Source: Ruminococcus callidus (lineage in GTDB: Bacteria; Bacillota; Clostridia; Oscillospirales; Ruminococcaceae). From it: a stretch of DNA of 64,000 nt. A program made the translations under genes and the position numbers. Location of the stretch: positions 83,470-147,469 of the forward strand of contig NZ_JAJFCK010000002.1 of NCBI RefSeq assembly GCF_020709055.1, written 5' to 3'. Below, piece after piece: positions 7,065 through 15,406 of this stretch. The first letter of the stretch is position 1. Every line of letters starts with the position of its first letter. Under the pieces are notes generated by a model. The model searched no databases, was not told where the DNA came from, and worked only from the letters and a program-made list of their open reading frames with translations.

Positions 7065-8345
7065 ATGGGTATTGTTCGTGCAGCAGTCGGCGCAGTCGGC
7101 GGCACATTGGCAGATTCCTGGCTGGAATTCATCGAGGCTGGTGACATGGGTCCCACCACAGTCATGACAAAGGGCGTTCAGGTCACACGCGGCAAGCGCG
7201 GCAGCAACAGCAAGGGCACACCGGACATCATTTCCAACGGCTCCCGCATTGTCGTAGGGTCAAACCAGATGATGCTGCTGGTAGACGGCGGACGCATCAT
7301 GGACTACACAGCAGAAGAGGGTTACTATGAGGTCTACCTCTCCTCCTCTCCGTCCATGTTCAACGGCGAGCTGAAAGCATCCGTCAAGGAGAGCTTCGAG
7401 CGCTTCAAGTTCGGCGGACAGCCGGGAAAGTCCCAGCAGGTCTACTTCATCAATCTGCAGGAGATCCGCGGCATCAAATTCGGCACACGCAACGCACTTC
7501 AGTATTTCGACAATTTCTATAACTCCGAGCTGTTCCTGCGCTGCCACGGCACCTACTCCATCAAAATCACCGACCCCCTGAAATTTTTCATGGAGGTTGT
7601 GCCCCGCAACGCATCGCACCTGAACTTCGAGGAGGTCAACGAGCAGTTCAACGCCGAGTTCCTGACGGCGCTCCAGACCGCCATCGGTCAGATGTCCGAA
7701 AACGGCGTGCGCATCTCCTCCCTGCCGTCCAAGAGCATGGAACTCTCCAAGTACATGGCATCGGTACTGGATGCCGACTGGACACAGGCACGCGGTCTGG
7801 ACATCAGCTCTGTGGGTATCGCAAGCATCAGCTACGACGACGAGAGCAAGGCGCTCATCAACATGCGCAATCAGGGTGCAATGATGTCCGACCCCACAGT
7901 ACGGGAGGGCTATGTGCAGAGCTCCATCGCCAAGGGCATGCAGGCTGCCGGCTCCAACACCGCCGGTGCCGGTCAGGCATTTATGGCAATGGGCATGGGC
8001 ATGCAGGGAGCCGGCGGATTTATGTCCAGCGCCTCTGCCACCAATGCCCAGCAAATGCAGATGCAGCAGCAGGCTGCACAACAGGCTCAACAGGCTGCTG
8101 CTGCGCCGGCAAACGGCTGGACCTGTTCCTGCGGCGCAACCAACACGGGGAAGTTCTGCACCAACTGCGGTTCTCCCAAACCGGCTCCGGCAGAAAGCTG
8201 GACTTGTTCCTGCGGCGCAACCAACACAGGGAAGTTCTGCACCAACTGCGGCTCTCCCAAGCCCGCTTCGGCGCAGTGGACCTGCTCCTGCGGTGCGGTT
8301 AACACGGGCAAGTTCTGCACCAACTGCGGAAAGGGCCGCGCATAA
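7065..8345 (+). CDS. SPFH-domain protein with three C-terminal zinc ribbons (YdjI-like)
   Basis: A 426-residue protein of the virion-core/SPFH group to which B. subtilis YdjI belongs. Residues 1-290 are the SPFH module (IVVGSNQMMLLVDGGRIMDY, later SISYDDESKALINMRNQ). A Met/Gln/Ala-rich linker follows, then three nearly identical zinc ribbons of about 25 residues, each WTCSCGA-x-NTGKFCTNCG. The ATG at 7065 has GGAGG 8 nt upstream; the open frame upstream to 6993 lacks a ribosome site. In B. subtilis, YdjI works with the membrane proteins YdjG and YdjH to recruit the PspA homologue YdjF during envelope stress. The two genes that follow here match YdjG and YdjH in type, so a similar role is inferred. 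No pspA is in the window. Confidence 0.88.
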   Translation: MGIVRAAVGAVGGTLADSWLEFIEAGDMGPTTVMTKGVQVTRGKRGSNSKGTPDIISNGSRIVVGSNQMMLLVDGGRIMDYTAEEGYYEVYLSSSPSMFNGELKASVKESFERFKFGGQPGKSQQVYFINLQEIRGIKFGTRNALQYFDNFYNSELFLRCHGTYSIKITDPLKFFMEVVPRNASHLNFEEVNEQFNAEFLTALQTAIGQMSENGVRISSLPSKSMELSKYMASVLDADWTQARGLDISSVGIASISYDDESKALINMRNQGAMMSDPTVREGYVQSSIAKGMQAAGSNTAGAGQAFMAMGMGMQGAGGFMSSASATNAQQMQMQQQAAQQAQQAAAAPANGWTCSCGATNTGKFCTNCGSPKPAPAESWTCSCGATNTGKFCTNCGSPKPASAQWTCSCGAVNTGKFCTNCGKGRA

Positions 8346-8369
8346 TCCGAAACGAAAGGAACTGTATCC

Positions 8370-9455
8370 ATGAATACTGTACAATATAAATGCCCCAACT
8401 GCGGTGCAGAACTGACCTTCGATCCGGAACACCAGAATTTTTCCTGCCCGTACTGCGACAGCCATTATACCGAGGCGGAGATGGAGCAGATGTACGCCCA
8501 GATGGAGCATCAGGCGAACGCCAATGCCGATCCGGACGCTGCCACACTGAAAAACGAGGCGGACGAGGCTGCTTTCGAAGAGGGCACACGGCTTTACACC
8601 TGCCAGAACTGCGGGGCGCAGATCATCGCTGAGGCGGAAACCTCCGCCACATTCTGCTACTACTGCCACGCTCCGGTGGTGCTTGCCGGACGGCTGCAGG
8701 GCGAATACTGTCCGGCGTGGGTTCTGCCCTTTTCCATCACCAAGGATCAGGCACTGGCATGCTTCCATAAGTGGTGTAAAAAGCGCTGGTTCCTGCCCAA
8801 GGGCTTCACCTCGGAAAAGCAGCTGGAGAAGATGAGCGGTATCTACGTGCCATTTTGGCTGACCAACTGCATCGCCGATACCAGTATGAGCGGCATCGGA
8901 AAAAAGGTTCGCTCGTGGAGAGACGGCGACTATCAGGTGACAGAAACGCAGGAATATCTGGTAGAGCGTGCTGCCGACATCCCGTATAAGGGCGTTCCGG
9001 CAGACGGCTCCAAGAAAATCGACGACGCTCTGATGGACGCCATCGAGCCGTTTCCCTACGACAAGATGAAAACCTTCAGCATGCAGTATCTGAGCGGATT
9101 TATGGCGCAGAAATACGATGATTCCTATGACGAGGTTTTCCCGCGGGTGAAACAGCGTGTGGAGGACAAGAGCATTGCCTTGCTGCGGGAGAGCGTGTCC
9201 GGCTACTCCTCCTTTTCTGTGCAGCAGCGGGATATCCAGCTGCGCCAGATGCAGCACGACTATGTGCTGCTGCCCGTGTGGTTTCTCAATTACCAGTACA
9301 AGGGAAAAGACTACAGCTTTGCCATAAACGGACAGACCGGCAAGCAATCCGGCACACCGCCTCTCAGCTGGGCGAAAGCGCTGCTGTTCAGCAGTGCGCT
9401 GGGCGTGGTGGTGCTGATTATTTTCCTGCTGCTTGGAGGGGGGATTTTCCGATGA
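8370..9455 (+). CDS. Zinc-ribbon membrane protein (YdjG-like)
   Basis: A 361-residue protein with two rubredoxin/TFIIB-type zinc knuckles: CPNCG...CPYC near residues 8-30 and CQNCG...CYYCHAP near residues 76-100. A central cytoplasmic domain (VLPFSITKDQALACFHKW, YVPFWLTNCIA) follows, and a single C-terminal membrane helix (about residues 337-357) precedes a GGGIFR end. Such proteins are often misnamed PriA or TFIIB in databases because of the ribbon. The gene starts 24 bp after the SPFH gene and its stop overlaps the next gene's start by 4 bp (ATGA), so translation is coupled. It fits YdjG of the YdjGHI envelope-stress system by context and domain layout. Confidence 0.83.
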   Translation: MNTVQYKCPNCGAELTFDPEHQNFSCPYCDSHYTEAEMEQMYAQMEHQANANADPDAATLKNEADEAAFEEGTRLYTCQNCGAQIIAEAETSATFCYYCHAPVVLAGRLQGEYCPAWVLPFSITKDQALACFHKWCKKRWFLPKGFTSEKQLEKMSGIYVPFWLTNCIADTSMSGIGKKVRSWRDGDYQVTETQEYLVERAADIPYKGVPADGSKKIDDALMDAIEPFPYDKMKTFSMQYLSGFMAQKYDDSYDEVFPRVKQRVEDKSIALLRESVSGYSSFSVQQRDIQLRQMQHDYVLLPVWFLNYQYKGKDYSFAINGQTGKQSGTPPLSWAKALLFSSALGVVVLIIFLLLGGGIFR

Positions 9456-10384
9456 AGACAACACTCCTGCGCAGTGCAGCAGCACTGCTCACCATTGGTC
9501 TGTGCGCCGGTGCGATGGCACTGCCCACGGCTGCGACAACCTCTGTTGCACAAGAGGACAATGTCTATCTCTGCGACGAGGGCTATCTGCTGACTGACTC
9601 GGAATTTTCCGCAGTCCTCTCAGAGCTTCAGGACACCGCCGACCAGACCGGCATGAACATCGGCGTTTGGATCGGCACAACAGAGGTCGGCGACGGCAGC
9701 GATGCGGACACCGTTGCGTTCTGCGATGACCAGTACGATGAACTGTACGGTATCAACACCGACGGTGTATTCCTCTATTTGGATATGTCCGGTGCCTCTC
9801 ATCTGTACGACTACATTTCCACCAGCGGAAAGGGACAGTTCTACTACACCAACTCCAGTTCCTCCGACCGTGTTTCGGAAATTTTCTCCTGCATGAACCC
9901 CTATCTGGTGCGTGGCAGCGAGGATATCCCCGGCGCACTCCACCAGTTCTGCTACAATCTGGAATACTACGCCGAGAAGGGTGCGCCCAGCGACACCTAC
10001 TATACCTACAACGAGGACAGCGGCAAGTACCTCATCATGCAGAACGGCGTGGTGAAAGAGGTATCCGAGCTGCCCGAGGAATACACGGCGAAACTAAGCT
10101 GGGGCATGATTATTCTCATTGCCATTGCCGGCGCACTCATTGCGTTCGGGCTTTCGCTGCTCATCATCCGCTCCAGCTACCAGTTCAAGACCGCCGGCAA
10201 CATGCGGAACTATCTGGAAGCCGGCAAGATTCGCCATAAGCGGAACACCGATCAGTTTCTCCGCACCTACCGCACCCGCACCAAGATCGAAAGCAGCAGC
10301 GGCGGCGGCGGTGGTGGCGGCGGCGGAAGCAGCCACACCAGTTCCAGCGGAGGAAGCCACGGAGGAGGCGGAAACAGCCGATGA
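9452..10384 (+). CDS. TPM-domain (YgcG/YdjH-type) membrane protein with Gly/Ser/His tail
   Basis: A 310-residue protein. The signal sequence (MKTTLLRSAAALLTIGLCAG) is followed by a TPM domain at about residues 35-200, where LTDSEFSAVLSELQDTADQ and GIWIGTTE-like strands are typical. A membrane helix lies at about residues 218-240 (IILIAIAGALIAFGLSLLII), and the C-terminal tail is almost only Gly, Ser and His (nine consecutive Gly, then SSH and SGGSHGGG repeats), a hallmark of the YgcG family. The start ATG overlaps the stop of the preceding gene as ATGA, so the longer frame upstream is not used. It likely acts with its two neighbours at the membrane. Confidence 0.87.
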   Translation: MKTTLLRSAAALLTIGLCAGAMALPTAATTSVAQEDNVYLCDEGYLLTDSEFSAVLSELQDTADQTGMNIGVWIGTTEVGDGSDADTVAFCDDQYDELYGINTDGVFLYLDMSGASHLYDYISTSGKGQFYYTNSSSSDRVSEIFSCMNPYLVRGSEDIPGALHQFCYNLEYYAEKGAPSDTYYTYNEDSGKYLIMQNGVVKEVSELPEEYTAKLSWGMIILIAIAGALIAFGLSLLIIRSSYQFKTAGNMRNYLEAGKIRHKRNTDQFLRTYRTRTKIESSSGGGGGGGGGSSHTSSSGGSHGGGGNSR

Positions 10385-10833
10385 ACAATCTGCAAGTTCG
10401 ACGCTTCGAGCCGGCAGACGAGGCGGCATTCTGCGAAATGGCAGAGGAATTCTACCACTCTGAGGCAGTGCTCCACCCCATTCCGCCGGAGCGCCACCAC
10501 TGGGCATTTCAGGAGATTCTGCGCTCCGATCAGTATCTGGGCGGTTACATCTTTCTGGACAGCGGCAAGCCCGCCGGTTTTGTCGTCACCAACCGCACCA
10601 TGCAGCATGAGGCGGGCGGTGTGCTGGTATGGCTGGAGGAGATCTACTTCCGTCCGGCGTATCAGGGCAGGGGCTACGGCACGCAGGCAATCGAAGCCCT
10701 GTCAGAAGATCTCAAGGGCAAAGCGGCTGCCATCCGGCTGGAAGTAACGCAGGAGAATCCCCGTGCCCGTGCGCTCTATGAGCGGATGGGATTCCAGCCC
10801 GTGAACTATCTGCAAATGCAGAAAACACTTTGA
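10381..10833 (+). CDS. GNAT family N-acetyltransferase
   Basis: A 150-residue GNAT protein overlapping the previous stop by 4 bp (ATGA), so it is the fourth gene of the operon. Motif A is RPAYQGRGYGTQAIEAL (Q-G-R-G-Y-G), the C-terminal motif B is NPRARALYERMGFQPVNYL. The substrate is not readable. Its translational coupling to an envelope-stress set is unusual enough to suggest a functional link, but this could be simple operon accretion. A strong terminator follows. Confidence 0.9.
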   Translation: MNNLQVRRFEPADEAAFCEMAEEFYHSEAVLHPIPPERHHWAFQEILRSDQYLGGYIFLDSGKPAGFVVTNRTMQHEAGGVLVWLEEIYFRPAYQGRGYGTQAIEALSEDLKGKAAAIRLEVTQENPRARALYERMGFQPVNYLQMQKTL

Positions 10834-10857
10834 TTCTATTCTTTCAACAAGCAACAA

Positions 10858-10898
10858 GAATCCCCCGCATCCGGAACATCACCGGATGCGGGGGATTC
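10858..10898. terminator. Bidirectional terminator between the YdjI-like operon and the tandem RNA array
   Basis: GAATCCCCCGCATCCGG pairs perfectly with CCGGATGCGGGGGATTC around a 7-nt loop, a 17-bp stem. It ends the plus-strand operon and is also suitably placed to end the minus-strand RNA array transcript. Confidence 0.85.
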
Positions 10899-10922
10899 TC
10901 TTTCTCTGATTCTCTGGGTTTT

Positions 10923-11118
10923 AAAAATTCAGTGCATTACCTTAGCAATGCTCCCTCCTTTTTGTGACTGATTTTTCTGTTGTCCAACCAACGGGGCCGG
11001 CTCTTACGTCCGGCATTGGAGCAAGGTTTTTCGCTGCCTGCCAGCGTCCTGTATCTTTCGCAACAGGATCGGTCGCACACAAGGTGCCACCGTGGATTGA
11101 TACCGTGTCAGCCCACGT
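10923..11118 (-). ncRNA. Structured RNA repeat, unit A (3'-most, most diverged)
   Basis: Third unit in the direction of transcription, about 196 nt. It keeps the 5' motif CGTGGGCTGACACG and all core hairpins, but with compensatory changes relative to units B and C: TCCTGT/ACAGGA instead of CTCTGT/ACAGAG, and CGCTG/CAGCG instead of CGTCG/CGACG. Its 3' end runs into a T-rich tail (TTTTTAAAAC) instead of the CCGCCTTTT of the other units. No start-to-stop reading frame is conserved in length among the units. Confidence 0.75.
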
Positions 11119-11137
11119 TTTTTCGCCGCAGCGTTCC

Positions 11138-11335
11138 AAAAGCCGGTGCATTACCGCAGCAATACTACCGCCTTTTGATGACTGATTTTTCTGTTGTCCG
11201 CCCAACCATACCGGCCCTCATGTCCGGCAGCGCAGCGAGGAATTTCGTCGCCTTCGCCGACGCTCTGTATCTTTCGCAACAGAGTTGGCAGGTCCAGAGA
11301 CATCCTGCCATCGGATTGAATCGTGTCAGCCCACG
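11138..11335 (-). ncRNA. Structured RNA repeat, unit B (middle)
   Basis: 198 nt. Minus-strand hairpins in order: GGCAGG/CCTGCC; CTCTGT/ACAGAG capped by a GAAA loop; CGTCG/CGACG; GCCGG/CCGGT (one G-U); GTTG/CAAC; and GTATT/AATGC (one U-G) nested in the outer pairing AAAAGGCGG with CCGGCTTTT. Separated from unit A by 19 bp and from unit C by 38 bp; the latter spacer holds an extra hairpin CACAGCC/GGCTGTG. Confidence 0.8.
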
Positions 11336-11373
11336 TTTTTTCACCACAGCCTGTGTATCGGCTGTGACGTTCC

Positions 11374-11572
11374 AAAAGGCGGTGCATTACCGCAGCAATG
11401 CTCCCGCCTTTTGACGACTGATTTTTCTGTTGTCCGCCCAACTGCGCCGGCCCTTATGTCCGGCAGGGGAGCGAGGAATTTCGTCGCCTTCGCCGACGCC
11501 CTGTATCTTTCGCAACAGAGTTGGCAAGTCCAGAGAGATCCTGCCATCGGATTGAATCGTGTCAGCCCACGT
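11374..11572 (-). ncRNA. Structured RNA repeat, unit C (5'-most, next to the promoter)
   Basis: 199 nt beginning at the predicted transcription start with ACGTGGGCTGACACG. Same hairpin order as unit B; here the outer stem AAAAGGCGG/CCGCCTTTT is perfect (9 bp) and encloses GCATT/AATGC. Where B has G-C in the first stem, C has G-U (GGCAGG/CTTGCC), and in the GAAA hairpin C has a U-G pair. These wobbles pair only in the minus-strand RNA. Confidence 0.8.
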
Positions 11573-11578
11573 GCTCTT

Positions 11579-11607
11579 ATCGTACACCATTTCGGCGTAC
11601 CTGTCAA
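11579..11607 (-). promoter_or_regulatory. Promoter of the tandem structured RNA array
   Basis: Minus-strand TTGACA (11602-11607) and TACGAT (11579-11584) with a 17-bp spacer; predicted start about 11572, exactly at the first base of unit C. It lies between the yfhO stop and the array, so the array can be transcribed independently. Confidence 0.8.
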
Positions 11608-11622
11608 GCTTTTCTTGCGGTG

Positions 11623-14600
11623 TTAATCTGCCGAATCCTCGGTGTCGCCGTCATCGCTGTCTTTTTTCTCAGACGGCTTCGGCGGATCCCCGGCGTTCTC
11701 TGCCGGCTTCTTCTTCAGGATCGCAGCCTTCTTTTCCTCGAACTCTGCGTCGTCCAGAACGCCCTGCTTATGCAGTGCCTCCAGCTTCTCCAGAAGTGCC
11801 TCCGGACTGCTCTCCTTGGCAGCCTTTGCGGACTTCATCTTGGCACGCTTTGCAGCCTCCTGACGCTCCCGCTCCTGCTGCTGCGCCAGCTCTGCCAGCA
11901 TCACTGCATAGCGCTTGCGGTCGCCGAACCAGAATACCACCAGCAGGACAATTCCGCCTGCCAGCAATGCAATACCGATCCACCATCCCGGCGGGGTATA
12001 CGTCATGGTAACGGTGTGAGTGCCGGCAGGAAGCCGCAGACCGACCATGGCATCAACCACGACGATCTGTCCGCTGTCGCCGCTCTGGTTTTTCAGACTG
12101 ATGCTGCCGTCGTCATTCTTGACTTCTTCCACCAGATTGTCCACACGCTTGCCGTCTACCTTGATGCTCCAGCCCGGCTCATACGGGATGCTGGTCATCA
12201 TCAGCTGACCGTCCTCTGCGGTGATCTCGCCGGTGATCTTCCGTGCGCTGTAGTCGGTGATATTCCACTGGTTCTGCTTCAGGGTATCGATGTCCTGCTG
12301 GAACAGATCCGGATGGAAGGTGTAGAAGAGGAAGTTCTTGACGATGGTGTAATCGTTGGCAACGGTCATACGAACGGTGATCTTTGTGCCCGGCTCGTAT
12401 TCGCCAAGACGCAGGATGGTGTAATTATCGCCCTCGAAGTACTCGCCCAGACCGGTGAAGCGGGACTGTGCGTTTGCCTGCTGGTCCGCAGCTCTCCAGT
12501 TGAATGTGCCGTCCGGATTCTCTGCGCTCCAGGTGCTCTCGCAGTCGTTCCACTCTGATTCTGTCCAGGAGGCAGTCCACAGGTTCACCTTGTGCTGGAA
12601 CTCCGTCTTGAAGTACAGGTAGATCGGCTCGTCAGACTCTGCCACCAGATGGAAGTCCACCGTCGGGTCGCCGCTGCCGTTGTCCTCGAACTTGGTCTGT
12701 TCGCCGTACGGGCTTGTGGTGACCGCATCGCTGACCACCATATCCTCTGCCAGCTGGAGTGGCGTATAGTACTCGTGCCACGACTCGAACTGTCCGTTTT
12801 CATCAAAGACAGTGTTGCCGCTCATGGTGCTCAGGAAGATGTTCTGGCTGTTGAACGGGTTGTCGTTGCCCAGATGGTCGATCTTGGTGACATCGCTGTT
12901 GACCATATAGCCCATGGAGAGCGCATTGGGGTTCTCGTAGGCGGTGATGGTCTTGTCCACGTCGTTTTCGTTAGTGTAGTCGTACTGCAATACCGGCTCA
13001 TAGGTCGGGTTCAGCAGACGATTGGAATCGCCGCGATCCAGCACGTACTTGATGCCAAGCAGCGAGTCGGCGAGAGGCGTATTGCCGTCATAACGGGTAT
13101 AATAGCTGTGCATGCAATAGCCCATGGTTTCAATGAAGTTGATGACACGGGTATTCATGACGGAACTGGAGTGGGAGATACCTTTCAGTCCAAATGCCGC
13201 ATTGTCGTTGACGCAGCGGAAGAATGTCTTTTCCGCGCGGTACAGACCGGGATCGTATTCCTCCAGCGCATCGGTTGCCGCACGGCCGTTCCACACGTAG
13301 TTCTGGTAGGACGCACGGGTGGAGTATGCCACTTCGTCGTCAATGTCCTTCATGGAGTCCACGGCATTATAAGTCGCCTCACTGCCCACAACAAAGAGCA
13401 TGATCGCAGACAGGGCGATGTTGAATGTCTTTTTGCCGGGCAGGAGCGCATTGCCGGTGAGGAAGTACAGCAGGATCAGGTAGATGCCGATCAGACCGCC
13501 GGCAATCCAAACGGCGCCGGATGCCATCTGATCGTACTTCTTGAATCCCACGTACAGCACGACAGCAAGGGCAATTGCCAGAGAGATCAGCAGGTGCTTC
13601 TTCTTGACGCCCTCCATCTTGCCCCATGTGGTTGCCGCCATGGTCAGGAACGTAAAGGACAGCAGGAAAGAGTAGCGGAACGGCAGCCAGTTCGGCACCT
13701 GTCCGCCGTGCCACATCATGTCCACCGGAACGCACATCATGCAGAAAACCATGATGACAACCAGTGCGGTGTAGCCGATCTTCTTCTTGGTGCTGATCTT
13801 GGTGTTCATGTAGAACAGCGGCAGCAGGACAATTGTCAGCAGACCGCAGTAGATCTCCGGCTTGCCCTGTACGTTGACAGAGTCGTACTGTGCCGGCAGC
13901 AGCTGCGGCAGCAGATCCAGCAGACCGAATTCCGACTGGAAACGGAAGCTGTAGTCCGGATCGGTAAATTCGAACTTACCGAGCTTCAGCGCATAGTATA
14001 CCGGCAGGAGCATGAACGCCGCACATGCCAGTGCCACAACAGAGGAGTAGATGGCACGGACGATGGTGGCTGCATAGTCGTAGGGCTTCCGCTTCCTGTC
14101 CGAGCCAAAGAAGAGGTAGAACAGGAAGTAGAGGGCAACATAGATGCAGATCATGTAGCCGATGTAGAAGTTTGCCACACACATGATGGCAAGGGGGATG
14201 ATGTAGTTCAGGCGTCTGCCGTCGTCCACCATATACTCAATGCCAAGCATGATCAGCGGCAGCATTACCAGTCCGTCCAGCCACATGGGGTCGATCAGCT
14301 GAATTACCGCATATGCCATCATGGCATACATGGTGGAGAACAGCAGGGACTGGAGCGGCTTGACATTACGCCGCTTTTGCAGGAAATAACTAAATGTCAC
14401 ACCCGCCGCACCCAGCTTGCACAGCTGCATAATGAGCAGACTGCTCAGCATGAACTTCTCCGGCAGGAGCAGGACGATCAGGGTAAACGGACTTGCCAGA
14501 TAATACCCGATGATTCCCGTAAACTCTCCGGAGAGATTGCGGGACCAGTTGTAGAAAATACTTCCGTCGCCCCAAAACGCATCACGCAGGGCCTCGAAGT

Positions 14601-14838
14601 AGTAGACGTACTGTCCGTTCAGGTCCAGACAGAGCACCGATTCCTCCCCGAACGGATACAATCCGAAGATCGCATACGCCAGATAGGTCAGCGCTGCCGG
14701 AATGAGAAATGCCGCAAAGTAAACCCGATTGCGGACAATCCATTTCCCCAGACCAGACAGGACGCCGCCGGCTGTGATGTGCTTGGCGCCCTTCGGGCTT
14801 TTTGACACAACAGCGGCTTGGGTCTTGTTGTTAGACAT
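11623..14838 (-). CDS. YfhO family multi-pass membrane protein (putative GT-C glycosyltransferase)
   Basis: A 1071-residue YfhO-family protein. The N-terminal two-thirds of the membrane part contains about a dozen hydrophobic helices, and the first extracytoplasmic loop carries the family signature PFGEESVLCLDLNGQY. The large periplasm-side domain (about residues 560-960) ends with one more helix, followed by a charged cytoplasmic tail that includes a SHOCT-like segment (LLEKLEALHKQGVLDDAEF) and a Lys/Asp-rich end. In Gram-positives YfhO relatives transfer sugars from undecaprenyl-phosphate to teichoic acids or glycolipids. I use ATG 14838 because AAGGAGG is correctly spaced; the frame extends 64 codons upstream without a site. 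Confidence 0.88.
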   Translation of the reverse strand: MSNNKTQAAVVSKSPKGAKHITAGGVLSGLGKWIVRNRVYFAAFLIPAALTYLAYAIFGLYPFGEESVLCLDLNGQYVYYFEALRDAFWGDGSIFYNWSRNLSGEFTGIIGYYLASPFTLIVLLLPEKFMLSSLLIMQLCKLGAAGVTFSYFLQKRRNVKPLQSLLFSTMYAMMAYAVIQLIDPMWLDGLVMLPLIMLGIEYMVDDGRRLNYIIPLAIMCVANFYIGYMICIYVALYFLFYLFFGSDRKRKPYDYAATIVRAIYSSVVALACAAFMLLPVYYALKLGKFEFTDPDYSFRFQSEFGLLDLLPQLLPAQYDSVNVQGKPEIYCGLLTIVLLPLFYMNTKISTKKKIGYTALVVIMVFCMMCVPVDMMWHGGQVPNWLPFRYSFLLSFTFLTMAATTWGKMEGVKKKHLLISLAIALAVVLYVGFKKYDQMASGAVWIAGGLIGIYLILLYFLTGNALLPGKKTFNIALSAIMLFVVGSEATYNAVDSMKDIDDEVAYSTRASYQNYVWNGRAATDALEEYDPGLYRAEKTFFRCVNDNAAFGLKGISHSSSVMNTRVINFIETMGYCMHSYYTRYDGNTPLADSLLGIKYVLDRGDSNRLLNPTYEPVLQYDYTNENDVDKTITAYENPNALSMGYMVNSDVTKIDHLGNDNPFNSQNIFLSTMSGNTVFDENGQFESWHEYYTPLQLAEDMVVSDAVTTSPYGEQTKFEDNGSGDPTVDFHLVAESDEPIYLYFKTEFQHKVNLWTASWTESEWNDCESTWSAENPDGTFNWRAADQQANAQSRFTGLGEYFEGDNYTILRLGEYEPGTKITVRMTVANDYTIVKNFLFYTFHPDLFQQDIDTLKQNQWNITDYSARKITGEITAEDGQLMMTSIPYEPGWSIKVDGKRVDNLVEEVKNDDGSISLKNQSGDSGQIVVVDAMVGLRLPAGTHTVTMTYTPPGWWIGIALLAGGIVLLVVFWFGDRKRYAVMLAELAQQQERERQEAAKRAKMKSAKAAKESSPEALLEKLEALHKQGVLDDAEFEEKKAAILKKKPAENAGDPPKPSEKKDSDDGDTEDSAD

Positions 14839-14947
14839 GGAATTCCTCCTTAAAAATAAAATGCGTTCCGCACCGCAGATGCATTCTGCCGGCTTGCGGA
14901 AAAGGTTACGCTGCGCTCCCACTTCGCACAGAGCAACAGACGAAGAT

Positions 14948-14976
14948 ATTATACCACAGTTTCCGATTTGTTGCAA
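14948..14976 (-). promoter_or_regulatory. Promoter of yfhO
   Basis: Minus-strand TTGCAA (14971-14976) and TATAAT (14948-14953), 17-bp spacer, about 100-nt leader. Confidence 0.8.
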
Positions 14977-15094
14977 GTGCTTTATTGCAAAACGGACAGA
15001 AATTCTTGCAAAGCGGAAAAAATTCTGCACGTTTTTTCACCCATTGGCGGCTGCGCCGTCCGCAGAACCGAATTCTCCTCTCCCACACCGCACC

Positions 15095-15123
15095 TTGACA
15101 AAATTTCCGGAACATACTATAAT
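15095..15123 (+). promoter_or_regulatory. Promoter of small membrane protein gene
   Basis: TTGACA (15095-15100) and TATAAT (15118-15123) with a 17-bp spacer; a full consensus promoter about 65 bp before the ATG at 15188. Confidence 0.88.
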
Positions 15124-15187
15124 GAAACTATTCCAATCGACTTGACAAACTATTTTGACCGCAACCAAAGACAGAAGGGAGAAACCC

Positions 15188-15406
15188 ATGGGAAAAGAGG
15201 AATGGAAGATCGTGCTGCTGGTGGGCATCACCGTGATCTATCTCATTGTAATGGTCGTGCTGTTTCACCGTTTTCGCACCGCAATGCTGAAACTCGGAGA
15301 GGAACAGCGCCGGATTCAGGCGGAGAAAAAGCGTCAGCGCCAGCTTCTCACCGGAGAAACCGATGACGAGGACGCCGATTCCGCCGATTCTCACGGGCAG
15401 ACGTAA
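15188..15406 (+). CDS. Small single-pass membrane protein, unknown
   Basis: A 72-residue protein: one transmembrane helix near the N-terminus (IVLLVGITVIYLIVMVVLF), then a basic amphipathic stretch (EEQRRIQAEKKRQRQLL) that looks like a short coiled coil, and an acidic end (DDEDADSADS). Start ATG 15188 has AAGGGAG 8 nt upstream and a consensus promoter, so it is very likely expressed despite its size. Its 3' end overlaps the convergent lipoprotein gene by 16 bp, which argues for mutual interference or simply compact packing. No family recognised. Confidence 0.7.
   Translation: MGKEEWKIVLLVGITVIYLIVMVVLFHRFRTAMLKLGEEQRRIQAEKKRQRQLLTGETDDEDADSADSHGQT

Noticed and set aside
10942..11607. Small minus-strand frames repeated through the tandem array (GGQQKNQSSKGGS-like)
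   Set aside because: The frames differ in length, break between units, and base differences follow stem pairing and not codon position. The RNA interpretation explains the data better.
12592..14805. A 737-codon plus-strand frame opposite yfhO, and similarly long frames opposite other genes (7260-9485, 19793-22267, 22737-25034, 41864-43834, 47751-50792)
   Set aside because: They lie antisense to clear family genes, lack ribosome sites, are rich in His, Gln, Cys and Arg and show no domain. They result from the high G+C content and strong codon bias of the opposite strand.
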